Both the position numbers and the translations under genes were made by a program. The notes beneath the pieces are model-generated. The model saw nothing but the letters and a program-made list of their open reading frames with translations, made no database searches and was not told the origin of the DNA. Below, in pieces: positions 47,190 through 59,709 of a stretch of 64,000 nt of DNA. Position 1 is the stretch's first letter. Every line of letters starts with the position of its first letter. The DNA comes from Eucalyptus grandis (Eukaryota > Streptophyta > Magnoliopsida > Myrtales > Myrtaceae): NCBI RefSeq assembly GCF_016545825.1, contig NC_052620.1:42098620-42162619 (forward strand). The letters run 5' to 3'.

Positions 47190-48361
47190 TCAAGCTTTCT
47201 TTGGTACCCATATTTTCTTGGGTCCTTTTGAGTTAGTCTGATATACGGTTTTTCCCCAGACTTTGTTGATAGGTCTCCAAACCATAGGACATTCTTTCTC
47301 AAAATGATCTGTACTATTGCATTTTGAACATCTAAGAGCATTGCGACCTAAAGGTTTTACAAAGTTCCTTTCAAAATGATTTTTGTAAGCATTTTTGTGG
47401 GTCTTTGTTTGATTCTTTCTTTTACTTTAGGAAAATCAATTAAAGGAATGGTTTCAACGGTCATTCCCAATCCAGTTTGTTGAAATAAGGTCTTTGAGCG
47501 AAAGTATTTTCTCTAGTTTTTCAGAACCTAAAGAAAATTTCTTGGAAATATTTGAAATATCATTTTTCAAGAATGCATTTTCTTTTAAAAGATTATTTTC
47601 ACTTTCTTTGAGAGAAGAAACATTCGATCTAAGCATTTCATTTTTCTTCCAAAGCATTCTCTTGTTGTTTTAAAGCAGAATTTTCTTTTTTGAGTTCTGA
47701 AATTCTTTTAAGAGAAGTCTTAAGACTAAAACATAATTCATCAATGTATTTTGAAACTTTAATAGGGATTTTGAAGTTACTTACCTCGAATTCACTTTCG
47801 AATCAAATCGAGTCTCGGAGTTTGATTCTGAATCTGATTGTGCCATTAGACATATGTTGGCATAATCATCATCACTATCTTCGCACTCTGTATCACTCCA
47901 GGTTTCAGCTTTGAGAGCTTTTCAATATCTTTCAGTTTTTCCTTTCTTCTTCCTTAGAAGAGGACAGTTGGGTCTAATGTGTCCATTTTTCTTACATTCA
48001 AAGCAGACTACATCTTTGTTTGATTCTTCATCTTCAATGAGACTTAGTCTGTTTGCTTTTGAAAACTTTGTTTCTTTGCATTGAATCTTCTTCCTTTTAT
48101 GTTTAGCTTTCTGAATCTTCTTATCATGAGAGCAAGTTCTTCATCATCTAAGTCATCTTCGGAATCTATTACATCAGAATCATCATTAGATTTTAATGCA
48201 ATAGATTTCTTACCTTTAGGGTCTTCGTCTTCATTGATTCGTTCCACTTCATAGGATTGAAGAGTCCCAACCAACTCATCGACAGATAGTGGCATGATTC
48301 TTTGGGTCTCCCTGATTGAGGTCTTTATGTGATTCCAATCCTTGGAGAGTCCACACAGTAA
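47190..48361 (-). pseudogene. gag C-terminal half of element B
   Basis: Begins at the joint with element C at LLCGLSKDWNHIKTS and continues through the acidic DSEDDLDDEELALMIRRF motif to a CCHC knuckle, an Asp/Ser-rich stretch, a coiled-coil-like region (47454-47700) and a second CCHC knuckle near 47320-47345. It ends IWVPKKA-like, with TGA at plus-strand positions 47190-47192. Several frame breaks. The first 180 or so residues of gag are absent. Confidence 0.8.
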
Positions 48362-49192
48362 CGAAGACTTGCAGACTCTTCCATCAAAGTCTGAAGACAT
48401 CCGGACTGCCAAACTCAAGATTCAAAGTCTATCATCTTTGACAGTTTCTAGATCGTCGAAGAAGACTTATCCAGAACTGGATGTTTCGTCAAGGATTTGA
48501 CTTTATTGACTGGAGTAGATCTTCTGGTTAGATATAGCATATCGGAATCCTTTATTATGATCAAGATTGATTTGGGAATCATGGATTCGTTAATTGGCAA
48601 AGTTTACTTGAAAGGTTCTACTTATGGAAACCAAGATTCTGATTGTATGTTCCTTAAATAGCTCGAAGATCTTCCTAATTGATTCTATCCAACGGGTAGA
48701 TTGGAAGAATTCATTTGGTAAGTGCCAATGGGTATGATGGCATAAAGGAGTATATAAGGAAGACGTTCCAGTTGTTCGAGTGTATGCGCGATAGAAGAAT
48801 TCCAAAGTCTGAAGCTCCTTATTCTTAGTCAATTAAACTACTAAGTGAAATCTTGTACGCAAAAGAGAGTCTATATCATTGAGAGACCTTGAGGAAGTGT
48901 AGTAGAGTCTCTACACTGTGAATTCAAGGAAGAGCCTAACTGTAACAACTCTTTTGTTCATAGTGAAATTCAGCCAGTAGGCTGTCAGTGCGGAAGAGTG
49001 GACGTAGGCTTGGATTAAGATGAATCACTATAATCTTTGTATTCATATTCTCTTCTCTACACTCTTTTACTTTGATCGTAATTCGTTTTGAGAATTTCCT
49101 TTTCATAATCTATTGTTGATTTGCACTGCACATATCTCGCAAAATTGTTTCTGCACCTATTCACCCCCTCTAGGTGCTCATACTAGCTCTCA
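48362..49192 (+). repeat. 5' LTR of element C, truncated
   Basis: Starts inside U3 (CGAAGACTTGCAGACTC) directly after the gag of element B, and ends AGCTCTCA. Compared with the 3' LTR it lacks about 60 bp at its start and has a further deletion of about 29 bp near 48649. Length 831 bp against 921 bp. Confidence 0.9.
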
Positions 49193-49196
49193 TAAT

Positions 49197-49208
49197 TGGT
49201 ATCAGAGC
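49197..49208 (+). promoter_or_regulatory. Primer-binding site, element C
   Basis: TGGTATCAGAGC four bases after the LTR end, complementary to the 3' end of plant initiator Met-tRNA. Confidence 0.92.
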
Positions 49209-49252
49209 CTGTGTACTCGAATTGAAGTGTTTTACTTCAGAGTTAAAGATCC

Positions 49253-50866
49253 ATGGCTAGTATGTTAGCTCCAGGACTGGTTGAAGGGCAAAGCAATACC
49301 AGACCGCCTTACTTTGATGGAAATAATTACAACATATGAAAAAACAAGATGAAGGCATTCCTAAGATCAAAGGATCCTCTGGAATGGGACGTGGTAGACA
49401 AAGGAATCATTCCTAAAGCTGAACCTGTCTCAGAAAGAGGAAAAGAAGCTGTTGAGTCTAGAGAAATGACTCAAGAAAAGATAACCAAGAGACAAGCTCT
49501 TGATGCAAAAGCGATTTATTCTTTATATTGTGCATTATCACCTACTGAATATAACAGAATATCTTCTCGTGTTATAGCTAAAGAAGTCTGGGATAGATTA
49601 CACATCACCTATGAAGGAACTGACCGAGTGAAAGAAACCAGATTCAACATTCTGCTTAGACAATACGAAGCATTCAAAATGAAAACAGGAGAATCTATCA
49701 CTAACATGTTTAGTCGTTTTACAGAGATAGTGAATGGTCTTGAAAATCAAGGTCAACCAATTTCTGATCTCATGAAAGTAAACAAGTTACTGCATTGACT
49801 CTCCGAGGATTGGAAAAAGAATCAATGAAGATGAAGATCCTAAAGGTAAGAAATCCATTGCATTAAAATCTAATGATGATTCTGATGTCACAGATTCTGA
49901 AGACGATATGGATGATGAAGAGCTTGCTCTCATGATAAGAAGATTCAGAAAGCTAAACAGAAAGGGAAGAAGATTCAATCCAAAGAAACAGAGTTTTCAA
50001 AAGCAACAGAGTAAGTCTGTTGAGGATGATGAATCCAATAGAGATATAGTCTGTTTTGAATGTAAGAAAAAACGACACATCGACCCAACTGTCTTCTTCG
50101 AGGAAAAGAAAGGAAAAACTAAGAAGTATCGAAAGGCACTCAAAGCAGAAACTTGGAGTGATACAGAATGTGAAGAAAGTGATGATGATTATGCCAACAT
50201 TTGTCTCATGGCACAATCGGACTCGGACTTCAAAACAGACTCGGATTCAGGACAGTGAAATCGAGGTAAGTAACTTGAAAATCCCTACTAAAGTCTCTAG
50301 ATACATTAATGAACTATGTCTTAGTCTCAAGACTTCTCTTAAAAGGATTTCCGAACTCAAAAGAGAAAACTCTGCACTAAAACAACAGGAAATTGTTCTG
50401 AAAGAAAAGGTCAAAAGTTTAGACAAAAGTGTTTCTACCTTGAAAGAAAATGAAGACAATCTTTCAAAGAAAATGCATTCTTGAAAAATGACATCTCAAA
50501 TATTTCTAAAAGATTTTCTATAGGATCTGAGAAACTTGAGAAAATTCTTTCAAAGACAAAGACCTTACTTCAATAAATCGGGTTTAGGAATGACTACTTG
50601 AAACCATTCCTCTAAATGATTTTCCTAAAGTAAAAGAAAGAATTAAGCAAAGACCTACGAGAAATGCTTATAAAAATCATTTCCAAAAAGTGTTTGTAAA
50701 ACCAGTAGGTCGAAGTGCTATTAAATGTTCTAAGTGCAATAGTTCAGATCATTTTGAAAAAGAATGTTCTATGGTTTGGAAACCTGTCAAGAAAGTATGG
50801 GCAAAGATAGTATATCATACTAACACCAATGGACCCAAGAAAATATGGGTACCAAAGAAAGCTTGA
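49253..50866 (+). pseudogene. gag of element C
   Basis: ATG 49253, MASMLAPGLVEGQ. A Trp codon has become TGA at 49337-49339. The body is open at 49349-49798, then a TGA and a deletion of about 88 bp remove the region between LSEDW and NEDEDPKGKK. The first CCHC knuckle (CFECKKKRHID...) near 50055 has lost its last Cys context. A coiled-coil-like region (50260-50560) and a second knuckle (CSKCNSSDHFEKEC, 50731-50772) follow. The gag stop is TGA at 50864-50866. Confidence 0.85.
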
Positions 50867-53800
50867 GTCTCTTTTCTAAATGCGAGTCACTATCAAGAGA
50901 AAGATTAAATGGTACTGGATAGTGGATGCTCAAGGCATATGACAGGAAATTCAAATTGCTTCATAAAACTTGTTCAAGTTAATGGTGGAAAAGTTTCATT
51001 TGGAGGAAATAGCAAAGGAAGAATTGTGAGATTCGGAACTGTAAAGATTAGAAGTCTCACGATCAGTAATGTTTCTTTAGTGGAATGACTCAACTACAAT
51101 TTGCTTAGTATCAGTTAGTTGTGCGACACCGGCTTCAAAATCAACTTTCAAGAGGGAATATGTTCAGGAACCAGTAAAGATTCCTCTCAGTCTTTCATGG
51201 GTCGAAGACATGGAAATATCTACCTCTTAGATGTCAAACTAGATGAAGCCCATAAGAAGCAAACTTATGGTACAGAAAACTTGGGCACATCAACATGAAG
51301 CAAATAGCCAAAATTTCAGCAAAGAAGCTTGTTCGTGGTCTACCCAATCTGTCATTTCAAAAGACTAATCTATGTACACAATGCGTGTTGGGAAAACAGG
51401 TAAGAAACTCATTCAAACCAATAAATCAAGTTGGCACTAATCGTGTACTACAGCTTCTACATATGGATCTCTTTGGACCAACCAGAACTCAAAGCATTGG
51501 AGGTAAGAAATATTGCCTAGTAATTGTGGATGACTACTCACGATTCACTTGGGTATATTTCCTGGTAAGTAAGTCTGAAACCTTTTCTTACTTCAAAAAG
51601 TTTGCTAAAAATGTTCAAAAAGAAAAAGGGTATGTTATTTCAAGTATACGAACTGACCATGGAGGCGAATTTGAAAATCAAGACTTTACAATATTTTGTG
51701 ATGAATCTGGTTTTCAGCATGTGTTCTCTTCTCCATACACTCCAGAGCAAAATGGAGTCGTGGAAAGAAAAAATAGATCGCTTCAAGAGATGGCTAGAAC
51801 TCTTTTAATTGAAAGAAACATCTCTTCACGTTTTTGGGCTGAAGCAGTTTCTATAGCATGTTATATCATTAATAGAGTTTTTCTAAGGCCTATTCTAAAA
51901 AAAAAAAAAAACTCCCTACGAGTTATTCAAAGGTAAGAAGCCCATTGTTTCATATTTTCACGTGTTTGGATGTAAATGTTTTATTTTGAAAAATGCAAAT
52001 GATCGAGTTTGGAAGTTTGAAGAAAAATCAGATGAAGGGATCTTCCTTGGATATTTGACCACAAGCAAAGCCTACAGAGTATACAACAAAAAGACTCAAT
52101 CTGTGGAGGAATCAATGAATGTCAAATTTCAAGACTCTATGCAAAATGAATCGATTCAGACTCAACTTGAAGAATCTGAACCTGCTCTAGACTCTACAAA
52201 GTCTAAATCTCTAGAAGCAACTCAGACTTCAGAAGACCATCAACAAATAATTGTCGAAGATTCAAATGAAGAAAAAGATCAACAGTCTAACAAATCAACC
52301 AGCAACTGGAAGCATAAGTCTAGTCATCCCACAGATCTCATTATCGACGATATTAATGAAGGAATTCGCACAAGATCCAAAAGGCGCGAAGAGTCTAGTA
52401 CTGTGGCTCTTATTTCTGAAATAGAACCCAAAAGTATAAAAGAAACTCTAACTGATGAAAGCTGGATTGAAGCCATGCAAGAAGAACTCGGGCAATTCAA
52501 GTATCAATGATGTACGGGAATTGACTCCTAAACCAAAAGGTAAATCCATCATTGGAGCTAAATGGGTTTTTAGAAACAAGATGAACGAGAAAGGAAAGGT
52601 TGTAAGAAACAAAGCAAGACTTGTGGCCAAGGGATATACGCAAGAAGAAGGGATAGACTATGATGAGACTTACGCACCAGTAGCAAGGTTAGAAGCAATT
52701 AGATTATTACTTGCTTTTGCTTGTCATAAAAATTTCAGGTTATTCCAAATGAACGTAAACAATGCTTTCCTAAATGGATTTATCTAAGAGGAAGTCTATG
52801 TGGAACAACCACCCGGTTTTGAAGACCCAAGGAAACCAAACTCTGTTTTCAGACTGAAAAAAGCTCTATATGGTCTAAAGCAAGCACCTCGAGCTTGGTA
52901 CGATAGACTAAGTAAGTTTTTAATCCAAAATTTCTTTGTCAAAGGTAATGTAGATACTACATTGTTTATCAAAAGAGAAAGTAAAAGTTTTCTACTTGTT
53001 CAAATTTATGTTGACGATATTATTTTTGGATCTTCTAATGAAAGTTTGTGCAAGAAATTCTCTAAGTCTATGCAAGATGAATTTGAAATGAGCATGATGG
53101 GTGAACTAACCTTCTTTCTTGGGCTCTAAGTAAAACAACTGAAGGAAGGAACCTTTATTCATCAAGAAAAGTATGCTAAAGATCTTATCAAAAAGTTTGG
53201 ACTGGAGAATTGCAAAAAGACTGATGTACCAATGTCAAATTCCTTGAAGTTGGATAAAGATGAAGGAGGAAAGAAAGTCGACCGAAGCTATACGAAGCAT
53301 CATTGGTTCACTTCTTTACCTTACTGTTTCTAGACCTGATATTTTATTTAGTGTTTGCATTTGTGCAAGGTTCAATCAGACCCGAGAGAATCTCATTTAA
53401 GTGCTACAAAACGTATTATCAAATACATTGCCTCATCTTCAACTTTGGGTCTCTGGTATCCTAAAGAATGAGAATTTACTCTTCTTGGATACTCAGACGC
53501 AAACTTAGCCGGATGCGAGTTGATAGAAAGAGCACCTCGGGCACTTGTCAACTACTTGGAAGCAGGACGGTGTCTTGATTTTCAAGGAAGCAAAGTACTG
53601 ATAGCTCTTTCTACAACGAAGCGAATATATAGCTCTTGGAAGTTGTTGTTCACAAATTATGTGGATAAAACAACATTAAGAGACTTTGGAATTGAAGATT
53701 CATGCACGAAATCAAATGTGACAACACCAACGCAATCAATCTCACCAAGAATCCGATTCTTCACTCAAGAGCAAAACATATAGAGATTCGACATCACTTC

Positions 53801-53950
53801 ATTAGAGATTATGTTCAAAAGGGAGAAGTTTCAATTCAGTTTATTGACTCAAAGAATCAACTGGCGGATATATTTACAAAGCCTTAGGAGAAAAATCAAT
53901 TTGAAGCTATTCGTTCCAGACTCAATATCTTAAAGTCCGAGGAAGTTCGG
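50867..53950 (+). pseudogene. pol of element C: PR, IN, RT, RNase H
   Basis: Protease has LDSGCSRHMTGN near 50915-50950. Integrase is open at 51295-51936 with the DDE triad (MDLFGP, TDHGGEF, EQNGVVERK); an A-run of 14 at about 51899-51912 then shifts the frame. The connecting region is open at 51962-52510 and RT lies at 52455-53129, interrupted by a CAA-to-TAA change at 52785-52787. YVDD is at 53007-53018. RNase H (about 53380-53890) has several frame breaks but ends in the normal [10 protein letters not shown]. Not functional as it stands. Confidence 0.88.
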
Positions 53951-54384
53951 ACCAGGACTGAAAGTCTAAAGACTCTCAGACTTAGATGATCAAGATTTTT
54001 GACTGTAAGATATATTATTTTCTCTTAGATCAAATCTCGAAAAGGTACGATCATCTATCCGTAATTGATTGTTACTATTTTCAATTTCCATGATTATTGC
54101 ATTTTTTTTTTTGGAAAAAGAAGTTAAATTTTAAAATGACAGTTATCTAAATTTTGAAAAGGCAGTTATTTTTTAAAAAAGGTATCTTTATATTTCCTTT
54201 TACGACGTTCCGTATGCATCTCTTCGACTTGTCTTATATACTTGTCGCTTCTTCTTCATTTTACTCACAAAAGCCCTAAGAGAGCAAATATCTTCCATTT
54301 ATATCTTCTTCTCTTGTTTAATCTTCGAAAAATTGTCATCTTTCTTGGGAAAACAAGCTTGGAATCCCTCCAATACTGTGAAAA
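53951..54384 (+). other. pol-to-env spacer of element C
   Basis: Non-coding spacer equivalent to those of elements I and B. A TATA-like CTTATATAC lies near 54233, and similar words occur in the spacers of the other copies (CTTATATAC near 1570). Confidence 0.5.
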
Positions 54385-56443
54385 ATGTCTTCTCAAAGAA
54401 AGTCTTCGAGGGTCGCGAACAAGGGACCACAGCAGATGCGTGAGGGGCCTACGCACTTTGATCTCACCGAGGAAGAGGAATTTCCTAATCAGCAACAGAG
54501 CCCACAACATTCTCAGCAGCGTCCATCTCCTCCATCTAGACCTTAGAATGTTACACATCAAGAAGAGGAAGAAATCGTCGAAGACGCAGAACCCGTAAGA
54601 ACTCTTAAGCCTGGCTTTACTTATAAACTTTACCGTGCTTTGAAGAGGGGTGGTACTCCTTTGAACTACATTGACGAATTTTTGAAAGAAAAAGGGTATC
54701 GAAATGAAACATATTTTCTACGCACGATGGAACGTTTAGGAATTGCCCCTGCTGGATCGGCGAAAGAGGCATTCGCAAATATCCCAACTGATCCATGTGT
54801 TGGAGGGCTGAGTCACCTAGATGGGAATGACGATGATAGGATGTACAATCAGTTTAAACCGAGAATGGGTGTTGCGGCAAAAATCCGAAGCAAAAGGACA
54901 GACTTGTTTAGATCAGATGACCACAAGCAACTGTACTCTAAGTTGCTGAAGCGTGGGGTGATAAACCCTAGAAGTGTGGATTTTGATTTTCTTAACTCTG
55001 TGAATGTCAATCTGCGGGAGAAATTCAATCTTCTTCAACTCAAACAGTTTTGTTCTGAATCTACATAAGTCTATGCTGAACTTACTGCTTATTTCTATTC
55101 AAATCTTAGTTTCTTAGATGAATAGATTCTCTTTTAGTGTTCAAGATCAGGACCATATGGTTGACATGACTACATTGGCTGATGTGATTGGGGTTGAAAG
55201 AGGGAGATATCAACCTATCAGTGTGTCTATTGCTCGTGCAACGTTGGAACTTGTTAATGATCGAAGAATGGAAGACAAGATTTCCTATTCGAGGATGAAT
55301 GCAACCAACATTCTGCTTCACAAGATTGTGATTAACTGCCTCAGACCAAAATCTACTTCAAAGACCAATGTTTCAAACTCGGAGGCAAAGTTGATGTATG
55401 CCATCAATGCTAGGAAAAAATTCTCTCTTCCACACACTATTATGTTCCACATGTACCGGGCAATGGTGAAGGACAAGGGACAACTTCCTTATCCAGCTCT
55501 TGTGACCAAGTTATTCAGACACTTGAATATTCAGCCTCCCCAAATTTTTTATGGTCGAGCATGCGATCAAATGGTGGTGGGACTGAAAATGGTCTCTAAA
55601 ATGCATATGAAGGAACTCAACAAGGAGTTGGAGAAGTTCAAGGAGAAAACCCATGTCAAGACTCATCAAATATCTTCGGCTACAAAAAGGAAAGGGAGTG
55701 AGCCCATGGTTGCTCCATCCAAGAAAAGAAGAATGAGGATGACATTACCATTTCTACAATGGCTTTGAAGAACCTGAGTCGTTCTGTACTAGAATCAACG
55801 AAGAGACAGGAAAAAGATACGGCTGAAACAGAACAGAGGACTGGAGAAAGTGAAGATTTTGAGAAAGAAACATATGAGAGAGATGCGAGAGGAGGAAAGA
55901 ATTGAAGAAGAAGAAGAAGAAGATGAGAGAGTAGAAAAAGAACATGAAGAACACTCTTCTCCACCGGAAGGCATGGAAACAAGGGGAGATCCTAGAAAAA
56001 GAGGAACATCCTCAATTCCTGCCACCAGTGAAGGAGTAAGTCGCTCTCCAGCAGATCCAAAAGACATCTATGCCTCACAATTTCCTGAGGAGGGACACGA
56101 TGTTTCATCGCCCAATCTGCGTGACAATGCTGATACACCGTCTGATCGTGTAGAAGTAAGTACTCAGACTGATAATTCAGCAGACTTTCGCAGAATTCTT
56201 GATGTTCTTTTGAAGATGAAAGGTCAAATTTATGCTCTGGGATGCGAACTTCAAAATATGCATAATGCAGGACAAGCTTCCTCAGTTTCTTTGAATGATC
56301 AACTCCAAGCCCTTGCTCTTCAAGTTCAGACAAATGCTAAGGGTGAAGAAGTAACGCAACTGAAGGATGACTTAAAAAGGCTGGAAGGCATTGTTTAGTC
56401 AATGGGAGATTTCCAACTTGTCCATGTTCCCAAGCCATCTTAA
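54385..56443 (+). pseudogene. env-like gene of element C, best preserved at its C-terminus
   Basis: ATG 54385 (MSSQRKSSRVANKG); stop TAA at 56441-56443. A TAG near 54544 and a TAA-containing frame near 55066 break the N-terminal half. Open segments are 54640-55068, 55118-55768 (216 residues, core with GVERGRYQPISVS and FSLPHTIMFHMYRA) and 55850-56398 (182 residues, Glu-rich stretch then a heptad-like tail, LQNMHNAGQASS...LKDDLKRLEGIV). GIV is followed by TAG where element I has a sense codon. Function is unknown. Env-like genes of Sireviruses are not proven to make an envelope. Confidence 0.78.
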
Positions 56444-56481
56444 TTTCATTCTCTTTTCATCTCTACCTTTTTAATGATGAC

Positions 56482-56495
56482 AAAAAGGGGGAGAG
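56482..56495 (+). promoter_or_regulatory. Internal polypurine tract, element C
   Basis: AAAAAGGGGGAGAG, 38 bp after the env-like stop, identical to the tract at 3774 in element I. Confidence 0.6.
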
Positions 56496-56787
56496 ATGTG
56501 CAGATTTGACTGTTTTTTGACTGTTTTGATTTAAATTTTTTTTGACTTGATGCTTGTATTTGGCTGTTTGGATTTAGACTGGATTTGTTTTTGACTGTTT
56601 GAACATATGTTTATCTTAAGTATTATTGATATCTCATGGCCTTGTTCATAAGACTAACCTACTTTCTGTGGATGCAAATTCTAGTGTTATTTACTAAGCC
56701 ATTTATCTTTATGAGATATCCATATTTGCTTGAGTAATGTTTTGCAAGTCAAAGTTATCCAAATCTGCAGGAAAGTTTTGTCACCAT

Positions 56788-56802
56788 AAAAAATGGGGAG
56801 AT
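56788..56802 (+). promoter_or_regulatory. LTR-adjacent polypurine tract, element C
   Basis: Purine run AAAAAATGGGGAGAT abutting the LTR start. One T interrupts it, where element I has an unbroken tract. Confidence 0.8.
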
Positions 56803-57723
56803 TGTTGGAGAAAACTTCCTTGAGTGTTTTGAAGCTGACAAAACGTTTCCATCCCAGTCTAGTGCGAAGACTTGCAGACTCTTCCATTAAAGTCCGAAGA
56901 CCTCGGAATGCCGGACTCAAGACTCAAAGTCTATCCTCATTGACAGGTTTCTAGACCGTCGAAGAAGACTTATCGAGAACTGGATGTTTCATCAAGGATT
57001 TGACTTTATCGATTAAGTAGATCTTCGGTTGGATATAGCATGTCGGAATCCTTTGTTCTGATCAATATTGATTTGGGAATCGTGGATTCGTTGATTGACG
57101 AAGTATACTTGGAAGATTCTACTTATGGAAACCAAGATCCTGATTATATGGGCGAGCATGATTGATGGGCTATCGTCATGTTCCTTAAATAGCTCGAAGA
57201 TCTTCCTAATTGATTCTGTCCAACGGGTAGATTGGAAGAATTCCTTTGGTAAGTGCCAACGAGTATGATGGCATAAAGGAGTATATAAGGAAGACGTTCC
57301 AGTTGTTTAAGTGTATGCGCAATAGAAGAATTCCAAAGTCTGAAGCTCCTTATTCTTAGTCAATTAAACTAATGAGCGAAATTTTGTACGTAAAAGAGAG
57401 TCTATATCATTGAGAGACCTTAAGGAAGTGTAGTAGAGTCTCTACACTATGGATTCAAGGAAGAGCCTAACTGTAACAACTCTTTTGTTCATAGTGAAAT
57501 CCAGCCAGTGGGCTGTCAGTACGAAAGAGTGGACGTAGGCTTGGATTAAGCCGAACCACTATAATCTCCGTGTTCATATTCTCTTCTCTACACTCTTTTA
57601 CTTTGATCGTAATTCGTTTTGAGAATTTCCTTTTCATAATCTATTGTTGATTTGCACTACACATATCTCGCAAAATTGTTTCTGCACCTATTCACCCCCT
57701 CTAGGTGCTCATACTAGCTCTCA
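56803..57723 (+). repeat. 3' LTR of element C (921 bp)
   Basis: TGTTGGAGAAAAC to AGCTCTCA. Its last base is followed immediately by the Glu-rich coding tract of the env-like gene of element D on the opposite strand. Confidence 0.93.
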
Positions 57724-59263
57724 CATCTTCTTCTTCCTCTTCTCTTTCTTCTTCTTCTTCTCTTCCTTCTTCCTTTTTCCTCCTCTGTTCTTCCTCTTCT
57801 CTTTCTATCTCTTCTCTCTCTTTTTCTCCTTCTTCTGGCTCTACTTGAGTCTCTTCAAAACTGACAAAGCTCTTCAAATTGCGTAGAGCTGAAAGGGTCA
57901 TTTCATCCTCATCATCTTCATCCTGTAAGATGAGAATTCTTTTTCTCTTCACTGGAGCAGCCATGGGCTCCTTGCCTTTCCTTTTTGCTATAGCAAAGTC
58001 CGGTTTTGCTTTCATTGGAGACTTATCCTTCATACACTCCAACACCTTGTTCAGTTCTTTTAATCGCATTTTGGTGACTATTTTAAAACCAATCACCATT
58101 GGAGAAATTGTTGTCAAACATAATGGTGCAGGGATGTGAATTTTAAAATGTCTAAAGAGGCGCGTGATAAGAGAAGAATAAGGAAGTTGTCCTTTATCCT
58201 TCACCATTGATCTGTACATGTGAAACAAGATGGTATGAGGCAGAGAGAATTTGTAGCCGATGTTGATGGCATACATCAATTTTGCTTCAGACCGAGAGAC
58301 ATCGGTCTTGGGTGTCAACTTTGGACAGATGCAATTGATGATGATCTTGTGTAACGAGATGCTAGTGACATTCATCCTAGAATAAGAGATCTTCCCTTCA
58401 ACGTCTCGATCTTTCGCCAAGGACAAAGTAGCATGAGCAGCAGAGACACTAATTGGTTGGAAACTCGATCTTTCCACCCCAATTATATCAGCCAAAGTGT
58501 CCATAGTCACCAAAAACTCCTTCTCTCTAACTGTAAAAGAGAGCATCCAGGAAAAATAAGTTCGAGTAAAAGTATGCAGTAAGCTTTGGATAACAGCAGT
58601 GGATTCAGAATAGAAGCGTTCCAATTGCAATAAAGCAAACTTCTCTCGCAGATTGACCTTTATCAAGTCAAGAAATTGAAAGTCAATAGTCCTAGGGTTC
58701 ATAACCCCTCTCTTCATCAAATTCAAGTAAACCCTCTCATGGCTTTTCAATCTGAACAAATTTGAGCCATCACAATCATTGCAGCCACTCCCATTCTAGG
58801 CTGAAAATGAGTAAACATACATTCATTGTCGTCCTATCCTTGTGGTTGATTGGCAGTCCCAAAGCGTGGGTCGCTAGGAAAGTTAGCGAACGCTTTTTCA
58901 GCCGATCCCTTTTCGACAAAACCCATTTTTTTCATATCACGCAGAAAAAGAGTCTCGTTCTTATAGCCTCTCTCTCTTAGGTATTCATCAATCAAGGACA
59001 TAGGAGTTCCTCCTCTTTTCAAATTCGAGTAAAGTTTGAAAGCAACTTGAGGAGTTAAAGTTCTTACAGGATCCACTTCTTCCAACACTTCTTCTTACGG
59101 AAGAGTCGGTGGTGGAGTTTGATGCTTCTTGAGGCGATTGATGTTGTTTTTGACATTGAGATGGAGTAGAATCTTCTTCTCCAATTAAGTCGAAGTGTGT
59201 AGGACCCTCAGCCATGTGCCGTGGTCTCTTGCTTGCAATTCTTGATGACTTTCTCGAAGACAT
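57724..59263 (-). pseudogene. env-like gene of element D, longest open copy
   Basis: ATG at 59263 (MSSRKSSRIASKRP). A frameshift near 59095 separates the N-terminus from 58834-59088 (KRGGTPMSLIDEYLRERGYKN). The main part, 57701-58759, is open for 352 residues. It carries RGVMNPRTIDFQFLD, REKFALLQLERF, MDTLADIIGVERSSFQPISV and FSLPHTILFHMYRS, then a basic segment (KRKGKEPMAAPVKRKR) that looks like a nuclear localisation signal, and a very Glu/Arg-rich tail. The open frame runs a few codons into the LTR of element C. The C-terminal coiled coil seen in elements I, B and C is missing. Confidence 0.78.
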
Positions 59264-59690
59264 TGTCTCTTTCAAGGAAAATTCACAATCTTGCTCGAAA
59301 GATGAAAACTTTTGGATTAAATAACGGGAAAGTGAGAGCAAGTGGGAGTTTGGAATTCTAGGGTTTTCAAAAGTGAAAACGAAGAATACGGATTTCAACA
59401 GTATATAAAGCAAATGAAGTGAGGTAAACGAAGCGACATAAAAGGAAAAAGTAAAAATATCTTTTCGAAAAAGAATAACTGCCTTTTTGAAAATAGAAAA
59501 CTGCCTTTTCGAAAATGAATAAAAGTCATGAAGGAAAACAATTTCAATCAATCAACAATTAATGAGTAACTGTATCTTTTCAAATTTCTAACCAAAATTA
59601 AATTCATCAAAATCAAAATAACTTACAGTCGTAACTCTTGACTTTCTGAGTCTGAACAACTTTAGACTTTATCCCTGAGTCTGAGCTCCT
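59264..59690 (-). other. pol-to-env spacer of element D
   Basis: Non-coding spacer equivalent to those of the other elements. Confidence 0.5.
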
Positions 59691-59709
59691 TCAGACTTGA
59701 TGAGATAAA

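Larger units (their letters stand above)
40414..48361 (-). mobile_element. Copia element B, lacking its 5' LTR and gag N-terminus
   Basis: Reading down the minus strand from 48361: gag from the LLCGLSKDWN motif, zinc knuckles, protease, integrase, reverse transcriptase, RNase H, env-like gene, two polypurine tracts, and 3' LTR ending at 40414. It abuts element A at its 3' end and the truncated 5' LTR of element C at its 5' end. Several pol domains are still long and open, so it is among the better preserved pol copies in the window. Confidence 0.9.
48362..57723 (+). mobile_element. Copia element C, near full length (9.4 kb)
   Basis: The only copy in the window with both LTRs: 48362-49192 (truncated) and 56803-57723. 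Between them are the PBS, gag, pol (PR-IN-RT-RH), env-like gene and two polypurine tracts. The 5' LTR lacks its first 60 bp or so, and the flanks are other copia elements, so no target duplication is visible. All coding regions carry stops or frameshifts. The two LTRs differ at many positions in their U3 part, suggesting an old insertion. Confidence 0.92.

Noticed and set aside
57644..57886. Phe/Ser-rich frame that looks like a membrane protein
   Set aside because: Antisense of the Glu-rich env-like tail of element D joined to the LTR of element C.
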